A stretch of DNA of 38,548 nucleotides from JBBSMX01 sp038232935 (GCA_038232935.1 JBBSMX010000025.1:1-38548), one strand, 5' to 3'. Positions 7,530-19,439 are shown, counted from the stretch's first letter. Numbers and translations: made by a program. The notes: generated by a model not told the origin, from the sequence alone.

Positions 7530-7585
7530 AAACTATAACTTTGTGCTCAGAAGGGGTTGAGTCGGTCTGCTTAAAGTTATAGTTT
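7530..7585 (+). promoter_or_regulatory. AT-rich 13-bp dyad with Bacteroidota -7 element upstream of mltD
   Basis: aaactataacttt (7530-7542) and aaagttatagttt (7573-7585) are perfect inverted repeats with a 30-base loop, in an AT-rich island within GC-rich DNA. The left arm contains TAACTTTG (7536-7543), an exact match to the Bacteroidota -7 consensus TAnnTTTG. No clear TTTG is seen about 19 bases upstream. A transcript start near 7550 would leave a leader of about 70 bases before the ATG at 7623. The dyad could be an operator over the promoter, or a long stem-loop in the leader. Confidence 0.5.
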
Positions 7586-7622
7586 AAGCGCATCGTCTTT
7601 CGCTCCTTTATTCCTCGCCCCT

Positions 7623-9326
7623 ATGCTACGCTCGTTCCTCGCCCTCGCCCTCCTCTGCCTCCTCCCGCAGCTGGCTCTCGCGCAAGGCGCGCCCGACGAT
7701 GCGAAGCTTTCGGCCCGCCCCGCCGAACTCCTGCCGCCGACACCGGCCGGGCGTTGGATCGAAGAGAACCTCGCGGAGAACGGTGGCTTGAGCGACGGGG
7801 ACACGCTCTCGGCACCGGAGCTGGCCCGCCGCGTGGCCCGGCTCTACAGCAACCAGTCGGCGATGCTGGTGGCTGAGGTGGAGGGCGACACGGACCGCTA
7901 CGAGGACCTGCTGGACGCGACGATGCGGGATCTCCGCCGGCTCGCTCAGCGGCCCGGCGTGCTGGAGCAGCCCCGCTTCCGCGAGCTCTACCGCTCCGTC
8001 CTGACCGAGTACGAGCAGTATTACGGTCCCGACGAAGACGTGGCCCTCGAACGCGGCGATGTCTTCGCCATCCGCGCCGCCATGTTCGCCGCGCTCGACA
8101 ACGTGGACGAGCCACTGTTGGAGGACGTGGACCTTCCGAGCTCCGTGATGGCGACGTTCCCGATGGAGATCAACCGGGCCGTGGAGAGCCACATCCAGTT
8201 CCTCCTCCGCAAGAACGGCCACCTGCGGACGATCCGCAGCCGGGCCGAGACCTACTTCCCGATGATGGAGCAGATCCTCGCCGAGGAAGGAGTACCGGAC
8301 GAGTTGAAGTACCTCGCCGTGATCGAGAGCGCGCTCAACCCGCGTGCGCACAGCTGGGCCGGGGCCTCGGGGATGTGGCAGTTCATCCCGGCGACGGGCC
8401 GTCATTCCGGCCTCACCGTGACCCGCGAGTTCGACGAGCGGCTCAACCCCGAGGCGGCGACGCGGGCGGCAGCGCGCCACCTCAAAGAGCTCTACGCCAT
8501 GTTCGGCGACTGGCAGCTCGCGATCTCCGGCTACAACTGCAACCCGGCCAAGATCCGCCGCGAACTGAACCGCGCCGAAGCCCGGCTCGGCCGGAAGGCA
8601 ACATTCTGGGACATCTACGACCACATCCCGCGCGAGACGCGTGGCTACGTCCCGGCCTACATCGCCACGGCGCTGATCATGTCCAACCCGGACGCCTTCC
8701 ACCTCCCGCCCGTGCAGAGCGCCCCGCGCTACGAGTTCGACCTCGTCCCCGTCCGGGGCGGCACGACGCTGGTAACGGTGGCCCAATACGCAGGCACCGA
8801 CCTCCGCACGCTCCAGGCGCTCAACCCCGCGCTTCGCCGCTTCCGTGTGCCGGAGTCCTCGGCCACACACATGATCCGGATCCCTGCCGGCCACTACGCC
8901 CGCCACACCCGCACGCTGGACCGCCTCGCGGGAACGCGTGTGGCGTCGTCCGCCGCCCCGCGCACGGTCACCTATCGCGGCAGCAGCCGCCGGGTCATCG
9001 CCTTTGCCTCGCAGCAGGATAACGCCCGGCTCAGCGGGGCCGGCCCGTCAGCGCCGCTCGTCCCCGTCAGCGAAGTAGCGGCGAACGTCCGCGGTGGCCG
9101 CTCCGCCACGCCTGCTCCGAGCCGCCCCGCCTCGCAGACGCGCTCCGCGGCCCCGACGACGCAGCGGATCCGCTACCGCGTCAAGCGTGGCGACACCCTC
9201 ATCGAGATTGCCCGCAGCCACGGCGTCACCCTCAGCCAGCTCCGCGAGTGGAACAGCATCCGGGGCTCGAAAATCCGCATCGGCCAGCGGCTGACGATCC
9301 ACAAGCCGCACAGCAGCCGGGGCTGA
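7623..9326 (+). CDS. mltD: MltD-like lytic transglycosylase with C-terminal LysM
   Basis: A 567-residue exported murein hydrolase. Lytic transglycosylases cut the MurNAc-GlcNAc bond of peptidoglycan with formation of 1,6-anhydroMurNAc. A signal peptide (MLRSFLALALLCLLPQLALA) is followed by a helical region and the SLT domain with the catalytic glutamate Glu235 in AVIESALNPRAHS, then GMWQFIPATGRHSGL and the AISGYNCNP segment. A LysM domain (YRVKRGDTLIEIARSHG to GQRLTIHK) closes the protein and would anchor it to the wall. E. coli MltD has two LysM domains; here only the last is clear, while a region near 385-420 (VTVAQYAGTDLRTLQALNP) looks like a diverged one. The gene is a single unit between a dyad-bearing promoter region and a strong hairpin. 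Confidence 0.9.
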   Translation: MLRSFLALALLCLLPQLALAQGAPDDAKLSARPAELLPPTPAGRWIEENLAENGGLSDGDTLSAPELARRVARLYSNQSAMLVAEVEGDTDRYEDLLDATMRDLRRLAQRPGVLEQPRFRELYRSVLTEYEQYYGPDEDVALERGDVFAIRAAMFAALDNVDEPLLEDVDLPSSVMATFPMEINRAVESHIQFLLRKNGHLRTIRSRAETYFPMMEQILAEEGVPDELKYLAVIESALNPRAHSWAGASGMWQFIPATGRHSGLTVTREFDERLNPEAATRAAARHLKELYAMFGDWQLAISGYNCNPAKIRRELNRAEARLGRKATFWDIYDHIPRETRGYVPAYIATALIMSNPDAFHLPPVQSAPRYEFDLVPVRGGTTLVTVAQYAGTDLRTLQALNPALRRFRVPESSATHMIRIPAGHYARHTRTLDRLAGTRVASSAAPRTVTYRGSSRRVIAFASQQDNARLSGAGPSAPLVPVSEVAANVRGGRSATPAPSRPASQTRSAAPTTQRIRYRVKRGDTLIEIARSHGVTLSQLREWNSIRGSKIRIGQRLTIHKPHSSRG

Positions 9327-9336
9327 TCGTTCGGCC

Positions 9337-9390
9337 TCGTATCCGTGCAGCGAGGGTCCCATCGAGAGCACCCTCGCTGCACGGATACGA
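9337..9390. terminator. Perfect 21-bp stem between convergent genes
   Basis: tcgtatccgtgcagcgaggg (9337-9356) is exactly complementary to 9371-9390; one more pair (T9357-A9370) gives 21 bp with a 12-base loop. It lies between the mltD stop (9326) and the stop of the convergent gene (9397), so it can serve both strands. Neither strand has a following U tract, so it is not a classical intrinsic terminator; it may act as a bidirectional RNA end or block. Confidence 0.6.
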
Positions 9391-9396
9391 AAGGGG

Positions 9397-12138
9397 TCAG
9401 CGGACGAGCATCACCTTCTGCGACTGCCGCTGCCCGTCTGCCTCCAGCACCACGAGGTACACCCCCGAAGCGAGACGATTCCCGTCGAATGTTGCTCTGT
9501 GCGCACCCGCCGCCATCTCGCCGTCGGCCAGCACCGCCACCCGCCGCCCGAGCACGTCGAACACCGAGAGCCGCACCCGCCCCGACTCCGCCACCGCGAA
9601 CGGCACCGTCGCCGCCGAGCGGAACGGGTTCGGATACGCCGCCCCCAGCGCGAACGCCACCGGCTGCCCCGGCGCGTCGTCTTCAGTGTCCACCGGAACC
9701 GTCGGCGAGTGGAACCGGATGAGAGTCCCCACCGGCGGCGTGGTGCCGTCCCCCGCGAGGTCAGCCAGCACCATCCCGGCCAACCCGCCGACGGGCACGA
9801 CGAAGCGGTTGCTCGCGTCGCGGTAGCAGAAGTCGATGTAGTAGTCCTGCGTCCGGCAGGCCCTAACATCTGGCGGATCATCCGGGAACCCCGAGTATAT
9901 CCTCACAGAATCTACTTGCGTGTCGCCGTCGGTGTCGGGGTCGTAGGTTCCGCCCGGCCCGCCGAAGCCGTCGGCGGCAGCGGCGAAGAGGTCGTAGCCG
10001 TCCGGGCGGTCGGGCATCATCCAGAGCACGCGGTGGGTCACCCCGAGCGCGAGGGTGTCCTCGCCTGCAATCACGTCCTGCGCCGTGGGGAAGGCGTCCT
10101 CCCAGTCCACGAGCACCGCCGCGCTATCGGGGGCGCGGAGGATGGGGATCATGCGGGTCTCGTCGCCGGGCTCGTCGGTGCCGACGTTCCACAGCTCGAA
10201 GGGGACGCTGGCGATCTCGTCGTCTCCGATGCCGGGGGCGACGTCGGCGTAGACGGCGAGGCAGGTGCCGGGCGTGGCGCACGCCTCGGTGAAGCGCATC
10301 TCGAAGTCGTCGTCCTCAATGATCCTAGCGTACAGGGCGATCTGGCCGAGGTTGTTGCCGGGGGTCGTCACGACGTAATCGGCCGTCGAATTGGGGTCGA
10401 GCCAGACCGTGTTGCCGCCGAAGAACCGGCAGCCGAAGTCGTCGATACCCGGCGGGCACACCTCGGCACCGGGGTAGGCCACCTCGATGATGCCGTAGCC
10501 TTGCGCGAAGAAATCGGGCATCGTGCGGAAGGTGGTGAACGAGCGGACCTCGCTGAAGGGGCTCTGCGCCGGACCACCCTCGGCGCGCACGCGCCACGCG
10601 AAGTCGAGCGTGAGGTAGGGCGGGAAGACGAGATCCGGTGTGGCCGTCGTCCGTCCCCCGAGCACGAGGAACCGCTGCGCCTCCTCGAAGTCGGGCGCAC
10701 CATCGCTCGGGTCGAGGGTGACCTCGAGGATGTAGCGCGTCGCGCCCTCGACGGGCCTCCAGGAGAAGGGGACGGGTTCGTCCAGAATGGCAGCTCCGTT
10801 GGTGGGGAGGAGAAGTCCGGGTGCGGCGAGGGGCTCGGGTTCGAAGGGCGGAAACGGGACGAAGAGCCCACCCGCGTCGTAGAGCGCCTGCACCTCGTCG
10901 GAGGCCGCCTTCAGCACCGTCACCGAATTGAGGTGGTTCGCGCCGGCGGCGAAGAGGATCGCGAAGTCGACCGTGTGCGTGCCGCCGGGCGGGATCGTGA
11001 ACGCCCCCGTCGAGATCACCTGCCGCCGGTCGCCGGTGAAGTTGTCGGTGCCCTCGCCGTCGTAGTTCACCTCGCTCCAGAACTCCTCCCGCTCGGGGTC
11101 GCCGTAGAAGGCCCACGGCGTGACCTCCCCGGGCGTCTGGTAGCCGAGGCCGAAGGCCGTAATCTCGGTGCCGTTCCCCCACAGGCCCTGCAGGTAGTTG
11201 TAGTACTCCGCTCCCGTCGCGGGGTCGCCTGTGCCGGGCGGCCCGCCGCCGATGAAAAAGGTGTGGGAGGCCGCGCCGGTGAGGAAGTCGTACCCGACGG
11301 CGGGCGGCGGTGAGCCGTAGACGTCGTCGTCGTTGGTGCCGTTGTAGGTGAACGCTAGGCTCCGCGTCGAGTCCACGCCGATGTAGTCGTCGCCCGCGTC
11401 GCCGAGGTCGGGGTCGGTGAAGAACCCGAAGTGCGCTTCGGTGAACGGCGCGGCGTTCCGGTTGACGAGCTCGTAGCGGTAGAACGTCCCGCTATAGAGC
11501 GCCGCGCGCTCGTCGGCGACCGAGAACGCCGAGACTCGCACCTCCAGCCCAATCGGCTCCGTGTCCGTCTCGTTGTGCTCGTTGCCCACGTCGTTCATCA
11601 CCCAGAACGCCGTCTGGTGCCCGTAGACGAGCGGGCGGTCGCCGCCCGCGAGGTCGTAGTTCCCCGGGACGCCGTCACCGTCGACCACCGGCGCACCGAG
11701 GGCCACGGGCCACTCGGCGAGGTCGGGCGTGGCCGTGCCGGTGGCCTCGTAGTCGAGGACGTCGGCGCGGCTGACGACGAAGATCCGGTCGAAGGCCGAG
11801 CAGTCGGTGGGGTTGGGGAGGGTCGCGTCCTCGTTGAGCGGGCCGGGCCAGAACTCGAACTGCGCGTAGCGGGAGCCGGCAGCACGGAGGTCGCCACCGA
11901 TGAGACCCCCGACCCAGATCCCGGCGGCGAAGATCGGGGAGGTACCGAAGTCCTGCGGCACTGTGTATTGGGCACTGGCCGTGCTGGAGTAGAAGAGGCT
12001 GCCGGTGTTGAAGAGGCGGGCGCGGACGTCGCTCACGTCGAGGGTGCCGGCGGCGGTGCCGAGGGCGCAGGAGCCGGGCGTTTGCGCGAGGACAGGAGCC
12101 GCCGAGAGGAGGAGAGCGAGTGCGGTAACGAGGCGCAT
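9397..12138 (-). CDS. Large secreted protein with type IX secretion-type sorting domain
   Basis: A 913-residue exported protein of unknown role. It has a signal peptide (MRLVTALALLLSAAPVLAQ), then an Asp- and Gly-rich, beta-structured body with aromatic residues, typical of Rhodothermales surface proteins. A fibronectin-III-like segment around LPTNGAAILDEPVPFSWRPV is visible in the middle. The last ~85 residues are a Por-type C-terminal sorting domain: AYPNPFRSAATVPFAV, LSVFDVLGRRVAVLADG, LASGVYLVVLEADG and the end QKVMLVR. In Bacteroidota this domain directs export across the outer membrane by the type IX system. It is transcribed towards mltD and shares the 21-bp hairpin with it; the 5' end faces the sigma factor gene across 272 bases. 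Confidence 0.8.
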   Translation of the reverse strand: MRLVTALALLLSAAPVLAQTPGSCALGTAAGTLDVSDVRARLFNTGSLFYSSTASAQYTVPQDFGTSPIFAAGIWVGGLIGGDLRAAGSRYAQFEFWPGPLNEDATLPNPTDCSAFDRIFVVSRADVLDYEATGTATPDLAEWPVALGAPVVDGDGVPGNYDLAGGDRPLVYGHQTAFWVMNDVGNEHNETDTEPIGLEVRVSAFSVADERAALYSGTFYRYELVNRNAAPFTEAHFGFFTDPDLGDAGDDYIGVDSTRSLAFTYNGTNDDDVYGSPPPAVGYDFLTGAASHTFFIGGGPPGTGDPATGAEYYNYLQGLWGNGTEITAFGLGYQTPGEVTPWAFYGDPEREEFWSEVNYDGEGTDNFTGDRRQVISTGAFTIPPGGTHTVDFAILFAAGANHLNSVTVLKAASDEVQALYDAGGLFVPFPPFEPEPLAAPGLLLPTNGAAILDEPVPFSWRPVEGATRYILEVTLDPSDGAPDFEEAQRFLVLGGRTTATPDLVFPPYLTLDFAWRVRAEGGPAQSPFSEVRSFTTFRTMPDFFAQGYGIIEVAYPGAEVCPPGIDDFGCRFFGGNTVWLDPNSTADYVVTTPGNNLGQIALYARIIEDDDFEMRFTEACATPGTCLAVYADVAPGIGDDEIASVPFELWNVGTDEPGDETRMIPILRAPDSAAVLVDWEDAFPTAQDVIAGEDTLALGVTHRVLWMMPDRPDGYDLFAAAADGFGGPGGTYDPDTDGDTQVDSVRIYSGFPDDPPDVRACRTQDYYIDFCYRDASNRFVVPVGGLAGMVLADLAGDGTTPPVGTLIRFHSPTVPVDTEDDAPGQPVAFALGAAYPNPFRSAATVPFAVAESGRVRLSVFDVLGRRVAVLADGEMAAGAHRATFDGNRLASGVYLVVLEADGQRQSQKVMLVR

Positions 12139-12410
12139 GGGAACAGGGGATGGATGAGCAGGCTGGTATCAGCTTAGGGGCCAGCCAATTAGGAGTCAAT
12201 CCATTACCGGGTGCCCCAGCCTACGGCTCGCGCTCGGGGTAAGCCACAGGGTGGAGGAGGACCGATGCCGTTGCAACGACGGCCGGGGAGGCATGGCGGA
12301 GCGGGATTCGTTGTGCGGATGGGCGTATCCTCTTGTGTTGGTGCAACAAGTGGTGTAACCTGCAAACGTCAACGCTTACCACCGGTGTCGCGACGGATGC
12401 GGCGATCTCT

Positions 12411-12998
12411 ATGAGTTCGATGCCCATGCAGGGAGAAGTAACCCGGTTGCTCCGGACGATGCGTGAGGGCGAGCGCAGCGCCTTCGACGACCTGTTCCCT
12501 CTCATCTACCGCGAGCTCCACGCCCTCGCCCACCGTCAGCTCGCCGCCCGCCGGCCCGGCCAGACGCTCAACTCGACGGCCCTCGTCCACGAGGCCTACC
12601 TCAAGCTGGTGGGCCAGTCCAACGCCGTCTGGCAGGACCGGAAGCACTTCTTCGCCGTCGCCGCCACCGCGATGCGGCACATCATCGTCGATTACGCGCG
12701 CCACCGCCGAGCCCTCAAGCGCGGCGGCAACGTCCAGCCTACCCTGCTCGACGAAGACCGGATGGCCGTGCCGGTGGACGAGCGCGCTGAAGAGATCCTC
12801 GCGCTCGACGGCGCGCTGGAGCACCTGAGCGCCCTCGACGAGCGGCTGGCCCGCACCGTCGAGCTCCGCTTCTTCGGCGGGCTCTCCGTCGAAGAGACGG
12901 CCGAGGTGTTGGACGTATCCGAGCGGACGGTGAAGCGGGACTGGCGCAAGGCGCGGGCGTTCCTCTACCAGATGCTCAAAGAAGGAGACCTCGCCTGA
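12411..12998 (+). CDS. ECF-type sigma factor (TIGR02999-like)
   Basis: A 195-residue sigma-70 family factor. Region 2 starts at about residue 18 (GERSAFDDLFPLIYRELHAL), with NSTALVHEAYLKLVGQ and HFFAVAATAMRHIIVDYARH behind it, which are hallmarks of the ECF-like group TIGR02999. Region 4 has VELRFFGGLSVEETAEVLDV and the helix-turn-helix SERTVKRDWRKARAFL. Several ATGs occur close together (12411, 12420, 12426); 12411 is used. A TTG at 12333 would add 26 unlikely Cys-rich residues. The gene ends 45 bases before the kinase start on the same strand and is divergent from the sorting-domain gene. Paired genes of this kind suggest the kinase acts on the sigma factor, as reported for some ECF-kinase pairs; that link is inferred. 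Confidence 0.88.
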   Translation: MSSMPMQGEVTRLLRTMREGERSAFDDLFPLIYRELHALAHRQLAARRPGQTLNSTALVHEAYLKLVGQSNAVWQDRKHFFAVAATAMRHIIVDYARHRRALKRGGNVQPTLLDEDRMAVPVDERAEEILALDGALEHLSALDERLARTVELRFFGGLSVEETAEVLDVSERTVKRDWRKARAFLYQMLKEGDLA

Positions 12999-13043
12999 TC
13001 CGTCGTGTCTAGCTCCGCTGTTCTCCCCGCATCCCCCGGTGCC

Positions 13044-15905
<2,862 letters not shown>

Positions 15906-15935
15906 GGACCCCGCGCGGCGATTACCGTGGGGTGA

Positions 15936-16229
15936 TCAACGGAACACCACCTCGTGAATCACCTCGCGTCCGAGCTCCGCGTTGAGCCGCTCGCACCACG
16001 CGCGGCGCTGGAGGTGGAGCTGATGCCGCCAGGTCGCCGAGCGGATCTTGACGAACAGCTTGCCGTCGCGGACCCACGCCTGCTCCGTCATCGCGTTGAT
16101 CTGCGGCCCGGCGAGGTGCGCCCACGTCTCCACGGCGCGGACCTCGTCGATCTTCTCCCGGTAGCCGAGCCGGTCGATCAGCTCGCGCATGACGGTGCCG
16201 AGAGGCTGGGGCTTGTTGGAATAGGCCAT
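15936..16229 (-). CDS. dciA: DciA-type replicative helicase loader (DUF721)
   Basis: A 97-residue protein of the DUF721 family. DciA proteins, found in most bacteria without DnaC or DnaI, help load the replicative helicase DnaB. The sequence has the family pattern: PQPLGTVMRELIDRLGYREK, then AVETWAHLAGPQINAMTEQA, then a strand-rich end with DGKLFVKIRSATWRHQLHL and LNAELGREVIHEVVF. The start is the ATG at 16229, which gives the typical short N-terminus; the long open frame upstream is antisense to the next gene. It is convergent with the kinase gene (30 bases apart) and divergent from the dehydrogenase gene. Confidence 0.85.
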   Translation of the reverse strand: MAYSNKPQPLGTVMRELIDRLGYREKIDEVRAVETWAHLAGPQINAMTEQAWVRDGKLFVKIRSATWRHQLHLQRRAWCERLNAELGREVIHEVVFR

Positions 16230-16277
16230 GAGCGGGAGAACGTGAGCGGGCGCAGCGGCGTTATGGGGGACCCGAAT

Positions 16278-16285
16278 CAAATGTA
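16278..16285 (-). promoter_or_regulatory. Candidate -7 element for dciA
   Basis: On the minus strand this reads TACATTTG, an exact match to TAnnTTTG, the Bacteroidota -7 consensus. A start about 7 bases downstream would leave a leader near 40 bases before the dciA ATG. No clear -33 TTTG was found, so support is moderate. Confidence 0.4.
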
Positions 16286-16307
16286 CTCCGTCCACCCCCG
16301 CTCTGCC

Positions 16308-17636
16308 ATGCGTCTGCTGCCCGCTCTCCTCTTCTCTCTCCTCCTCGCCGGCTGTGCGCCCGATGCACCCGGCTCCGGCGAGGCAGAACCGTCTGTGCGG
16401 ACCGCCGCAACGATGCCGGGATCGGAGACGCTCTCCGGCGAGATTCGCACGGAGCCCCTCACGCCGCAGACCTACCGGCTGGGACTCGACGACCTGCCGG
16501 CGCCCTACGCCACCGAGTCGGCGCGGAAGAGTCCGAACGTCGTGGACGTGCCCGCCGACCCCGTGCTCTACGTCCCCGAGGGCTTCCGGGTGAACGTCTA
16601 CGCCGCCGACCTCGACCAGCCACGCTGGCTCGCGCTCACGCCCGAGGGCGACGTGCTCGTCACCGAGACGCGCGAGAACCGCATCCGCCGGCTCCGCGAC
16701 ACCGACGGCGACGGGGCCGCCGATTCCGTCACCACGTTCGCCGACGAAGGCAACGGCCTCAATATCCCCTTCGGGATGGCCTTTGCGGACGGCTCGTTCT
16801 TCCTCGGGAATACGGACGAGGTGAGGCGCTATCCGTACACGGACGCGGGTCGGGTCGAGGGCGAGGGCGAGCGGATCGCCGAGCTGCCGGGCGGCGGCTA
16901 CAACCAGCACTGGACCCGGAACGTCGTCGTCAGCCCGGACGGGGACCCATCGGGCCCGTGGCTCTACGTCTCCGTCGGGTCGAAGTCGAACGCGGACCCG
17001 GAGCCGCTGCCGCGCGCGTCGGTCCAGCGGATGCGGCTCGACGGCTCGGAGCAGACGACGTTCGCGCACGGCCTCCGCAACCCCGTCGGGCTGGCCTTCC
17101 ACCCGCAGACGGGCGCGCTCTACGCGGCGGTCAACGAGCGCGACGGGCTCGGCGACGGGCTCGTGCCGGACTATCTCACCAGGGTTCAGGAGGGCGAATA
17201 CTACGGCTGGCCCTACGCCTACCTCGCCCCGCAGAACCTCGACCCGCGTTTGAGCGAGGATGGACGGAGCGAACGGCCCGATCTCACGGCACAGACCGTC
17301 ACGCCGGACGTACTGTTCGAAGCGCACTCGGCCGCGCTCGGGCTTCAGTTTTATGACGGCACGGCGTTTCCCGAGCGGTACCGGGGCGGCGCGTTCGTCG
17401 CGTTCCGAGGCTCGTGGAATCGGAGCCGGGGCACGGGCTACAAGCTCGTCTTCGTCCCCTTCGCCGACGGCCGGCCGACGGGCGGCTACGAGGACTTCCT
17501 CACCGGCTTCCTCACCAATCCGGCCGGGCCGACGACGTGGGGCCGCCCCGTCGGCGTGCTCGTGCTGCCGGACGGGAGCCTGCTCTTCACGGAGGAGATG
17601 AACGGGCGGATCTACCGCGTCAGCTACGGCGGCTAG
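16308..17636 (+). CDS. Glucose/sorbosone dehydrogenase-type lipoprotein
   Basis: A 442-residue lipoprotein of the GSDH (six-bladed propeller) family; members with PQQ oxidise sugars, but many bacterial ones have no proven substrate. The leader MRLLPALLFSLLLAGC has a perfect lipobox (LAGC, Cys16). Typical family segments follow: VPEGFRVNVYAADLDQPRWL, DVLVTETRENRIRRL, GLNIPFGMAF, YNQHWTRNVVVSPDG, AHGLRNPVGLAFHPQTGAL, EGEYYGWPYAY and FVAFRGSWNRS. The start at ATG 16308 is chosen because it gives the lipoprotein signal. The gene ends 8 bases before the stop of the next, convergent gene. Confidence 0.85.
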   Translation: MRLLPALLFSLLLAGCAPDAPGSGEAEPSVRTAATMPGSETLSGEIRTEPLTPQTYRLGLDDLPAPYATESARKSPNVVDVPADPVLYVPEGFRVNVYAADLDQPRWLALTPEGDVLVTETRENRIRRLRDTDGDGAADSVTTFADEGNGLNIPFGMAFADGSFFLGNTDEVRRYPYTDAGRVEGEGERIAELPGGGYNQHWTRNVVVSPDGDPSGPWLYVSVGSKSNADPEPLPRASVQRMRLDGSEQTTFAHGLRNPVGLAFHPQTGALYAAVNERDGLGDGLVPDYLTRVQEGEYYGWPYAYLAPQNLDPRLSEDGRSERPDLTAQTVTPDVLFEAHSAALGLQFYDGTAFPERYRGGAFVAFRGSWNRSRGTGYKLVFVPFADGRPTGGYEDFLTGFLTNPAGPTTWGRPVGVLVLPDGSLLFTEEMNGRIYRVSYGG

Positions 17637-17643
17637 CTCCTCC

Positions 17644-19308
17644 TCACCGCACGATGAGGAGCTTCCGCGTCACGGTCGCCCCTCCACTCGCCACGAGGCG
17701 CACGACGTAGAGCCCCGCCGGCAGCGACCCCGGCACTGCCCACGCTGCGTCGTGCACGCCCGCCGCTTCCGGCTCGTCCGCGATCTCCGCTGCGCGGCGG
17801 CCCAGCACGTCGAAGACCGCGAGGCGCACCGGCCCCGCCTCCGCCAGCGCGTAGCGCACCTGCACCGTCTGCCCCGCCCGCGCCGGGCTCGGATAAACCG
17901 AGAGCGAGGGACCGCGCTGCGACGCCGGTGCCCCCGGCTCGGCCGCCACCGGCGGCACCGCCGCGAGCTCGAAGAGGTACCCCGCCCCCGCTTGCTCCCC
18001 CCGCTCGTCGTCGAAGAAGTATCCGTTCACTACCGACTGCCTCCCCACGGCCCACGCCTCCGATCCCAGCGACTGCGACGGCAGATATCGCAGTTCCGCC
18101 GCCAGTTCCCACAACGGCGATGCCGCGCTCCCCTCGTTCCGGTACAGGTACGCCTCAAGATTCGTCGACACCACCGCGAGCGCGCCCGTGCCACCGGCCC
18201 CGTCCGACCCCGCCCACAGCGCGCCGCCCGCTCCGAACCCGAACGTCTCCGGCACCGGCGAGGGGAAGCGGGCCTCCTCAACCCAGCCGCCGAAGGGACC
18301 CTCCCCGGTGTAGCGGAAGAGGTAGGCCGCCCCGCCCTGCGCCGTCACCCGCCCCGCCCCGAGGAGGACGAGGTCGCCGTCGAGGGCGCGCGCACCGCCG
18401 AGCGGGGGGTCCGACGGGTCGCTCCCGGCGAAGACGGCCTCCGCCTCCCACGACGCGTTGAGGGCCTCGGCCGTTCGTCGCCAGAGGGTGCGCCCGATGA
18501 GCAGGGCCGCCCCACGGGCGGCCGAAGCGGGGCCAGGCGCGGCCCCGGCGAGGGCGGCGTTGGCGGAGGAGGTCGGGGGGAGGGAGAAGCCGATTTCGAG
18601 GACCTGCTCGGGGGTCCAGCGGGCGGACTCCGCCTCGGGCTCGCGTCGCCAGAGGTAGACGGCGGTGCCGCTCCAGGCAGCGGCCCAGACGGAGTCCCCC
18701 GCCGCGTTGGCGGTGAGGGCGACGGCCCCGCCGGTGTAGTCGAACGCCTCCACCCCCTCCGGGATCAGCTTCGCCTCGCGCGTCCATCGTCCCGTCGTTG
18801 CGTCGCGGCGAAAGACGTAGGCCGCTCCAGTGTTGATCTCGCTCTGGAACATCGAAAGGGATTCTTGGGGTGCTCCCGCGAGGGAGAAGGTTTCTCTCGC
18901 CGAGTTGCTCAGAAGAGCGACGGCCGACCCGAGATGGGTACTCTGCTCGAAGGGGGCCGAGGGACGGAGTTCCGTCTCTTGCTCCCACCCGGCGAGGGGG
19001 CCGGCCCCGGTGTAGCGAAAGACGTAGACGGCTCCCCCGTCCACACCGGGGGAATCGACCCCGTAGGCCCCTACGACGAGGAGGCTCTCGGCCGCAGCGA
19101 AGGCCGCACCGAAGAGGTCGAAGCGATCCGTCTCCTCTGCCCAGAACTTCAGCGGGACGATCTCGACGGGGCTCGGCTGCGCCCGCACGACTGAGGGTAG
19201 CGCCAGGGCCAACAGAACGAGGCTGAGAGGAGAGCAGCGCACACGCACGAGTCTACTAGCAGGAGACCGACAGGGAGGGGAACGGACACCCCCTGGCCGA
19301 GACATCAT
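17644..19308 (-). CDS. Secreted FG-GAP-like propeller protein with sorting domain
   Basis: A protein of about 554 residues with repeated FG-GAP-like blades (FDLFGAAFAAAESLLVVGAY, then GGAVYVFRYTG; the GAAYVFRR and GAAYLFRYTG stretches repeat the theme), so a beta-propeller is expected. The last ~85 residues form a type IX sorting domain (VYPSPARAGQTVQVRYALAE, LAVFDVLGRRAAEIAD, LPAGLYVVRLVASGG, TRKLLIVR). The start is uncertain: ATG 19308 (or 19305) gives a long basic leader, and ATG 19344 a longer one, while a GTG at 19248 would begin a textbook signal peptide (MRVRCSPLSLVLLALALPSV, then VRAQ). The function is unknown; surface or extracellular location is likely. Confidence 0.75.
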   Translation of the reverse strand: MMSRPGGVRSPPCRSPASRLVRVRCSPLSLVLLALALPSVVRAQPSPVEIVPLKFWAEETDRFDLFGAAFAAAESLLVVGAYGVDSPGVDGGAVYVFRYTGAGPLAGWEQETELRPSAPFEQSTHLGSAVALLSNSARETFSLAGAPQESLSMFQSEINTGAAYVFRRDATTGRWTREAKLIPEGVEAFDYTGGAVALTANAAGDSVWAAAWSGTAVYLWRREPEAESARWTPEQVLEIGFSLPPTSSANAALAGAAPGPASAARGAALLIGRTLWRRTAEALNASWEAEAVFAGSDPSDPPLGGARALDGDLVLLGAGRVTAQGGAAYLFRYTGEGPFGGWVEEARFPSPVPETFGFGAGGALWAGSDGAGGTGALAVVSTNLEAYLYRNEGSAASPLWELAAELRYLPSQSLGSEAWAVGRQSVVNGYFFDDERGEQAGAGYLFELAAVPPVAAEPGAPASQRGPSLSVYPSPARAGQTVQVRYALAEAGPVRLAVFDVLGRRAAEIADEPEAAGVHDAAWAVPGSLPAGLYVVRLVASGGATVTRKLLIVR

Positions 19309-19439
19309 TCGCACCAAGGTAATCGTCGCAAGCGGCGGAACCATGCTCTCGGCCGTCCCGCGTTACCTCCGCCGCGCTTTCCCCGGCTGACACTTGGCGA
19401 CGCCGCTATCTTCCCACCCCCCGTCCTCTGTTCGCCTCT

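Noticed and set aside
9499..11313. A 604-codon plus-strand frame opposite the sorting-domain protein
   Set aside because: Arg/Val/Glu-rich shadow of a gene with signal peptide and sorting domain on the other strand.
12332..12350. cttgtgttg-gtg-caacaag operator upstream of the sigma factor
   Set aside because: The arms are unequal and the symmetry is imperfect; noted only as a possible site.
16230..17327. N-terminal extension of the dciA frame to 463 codons
   Set aside because: It is antisense to the dehydrogenase gene; the DUF721 domain begins at the ATG at 16229 and the family is short.
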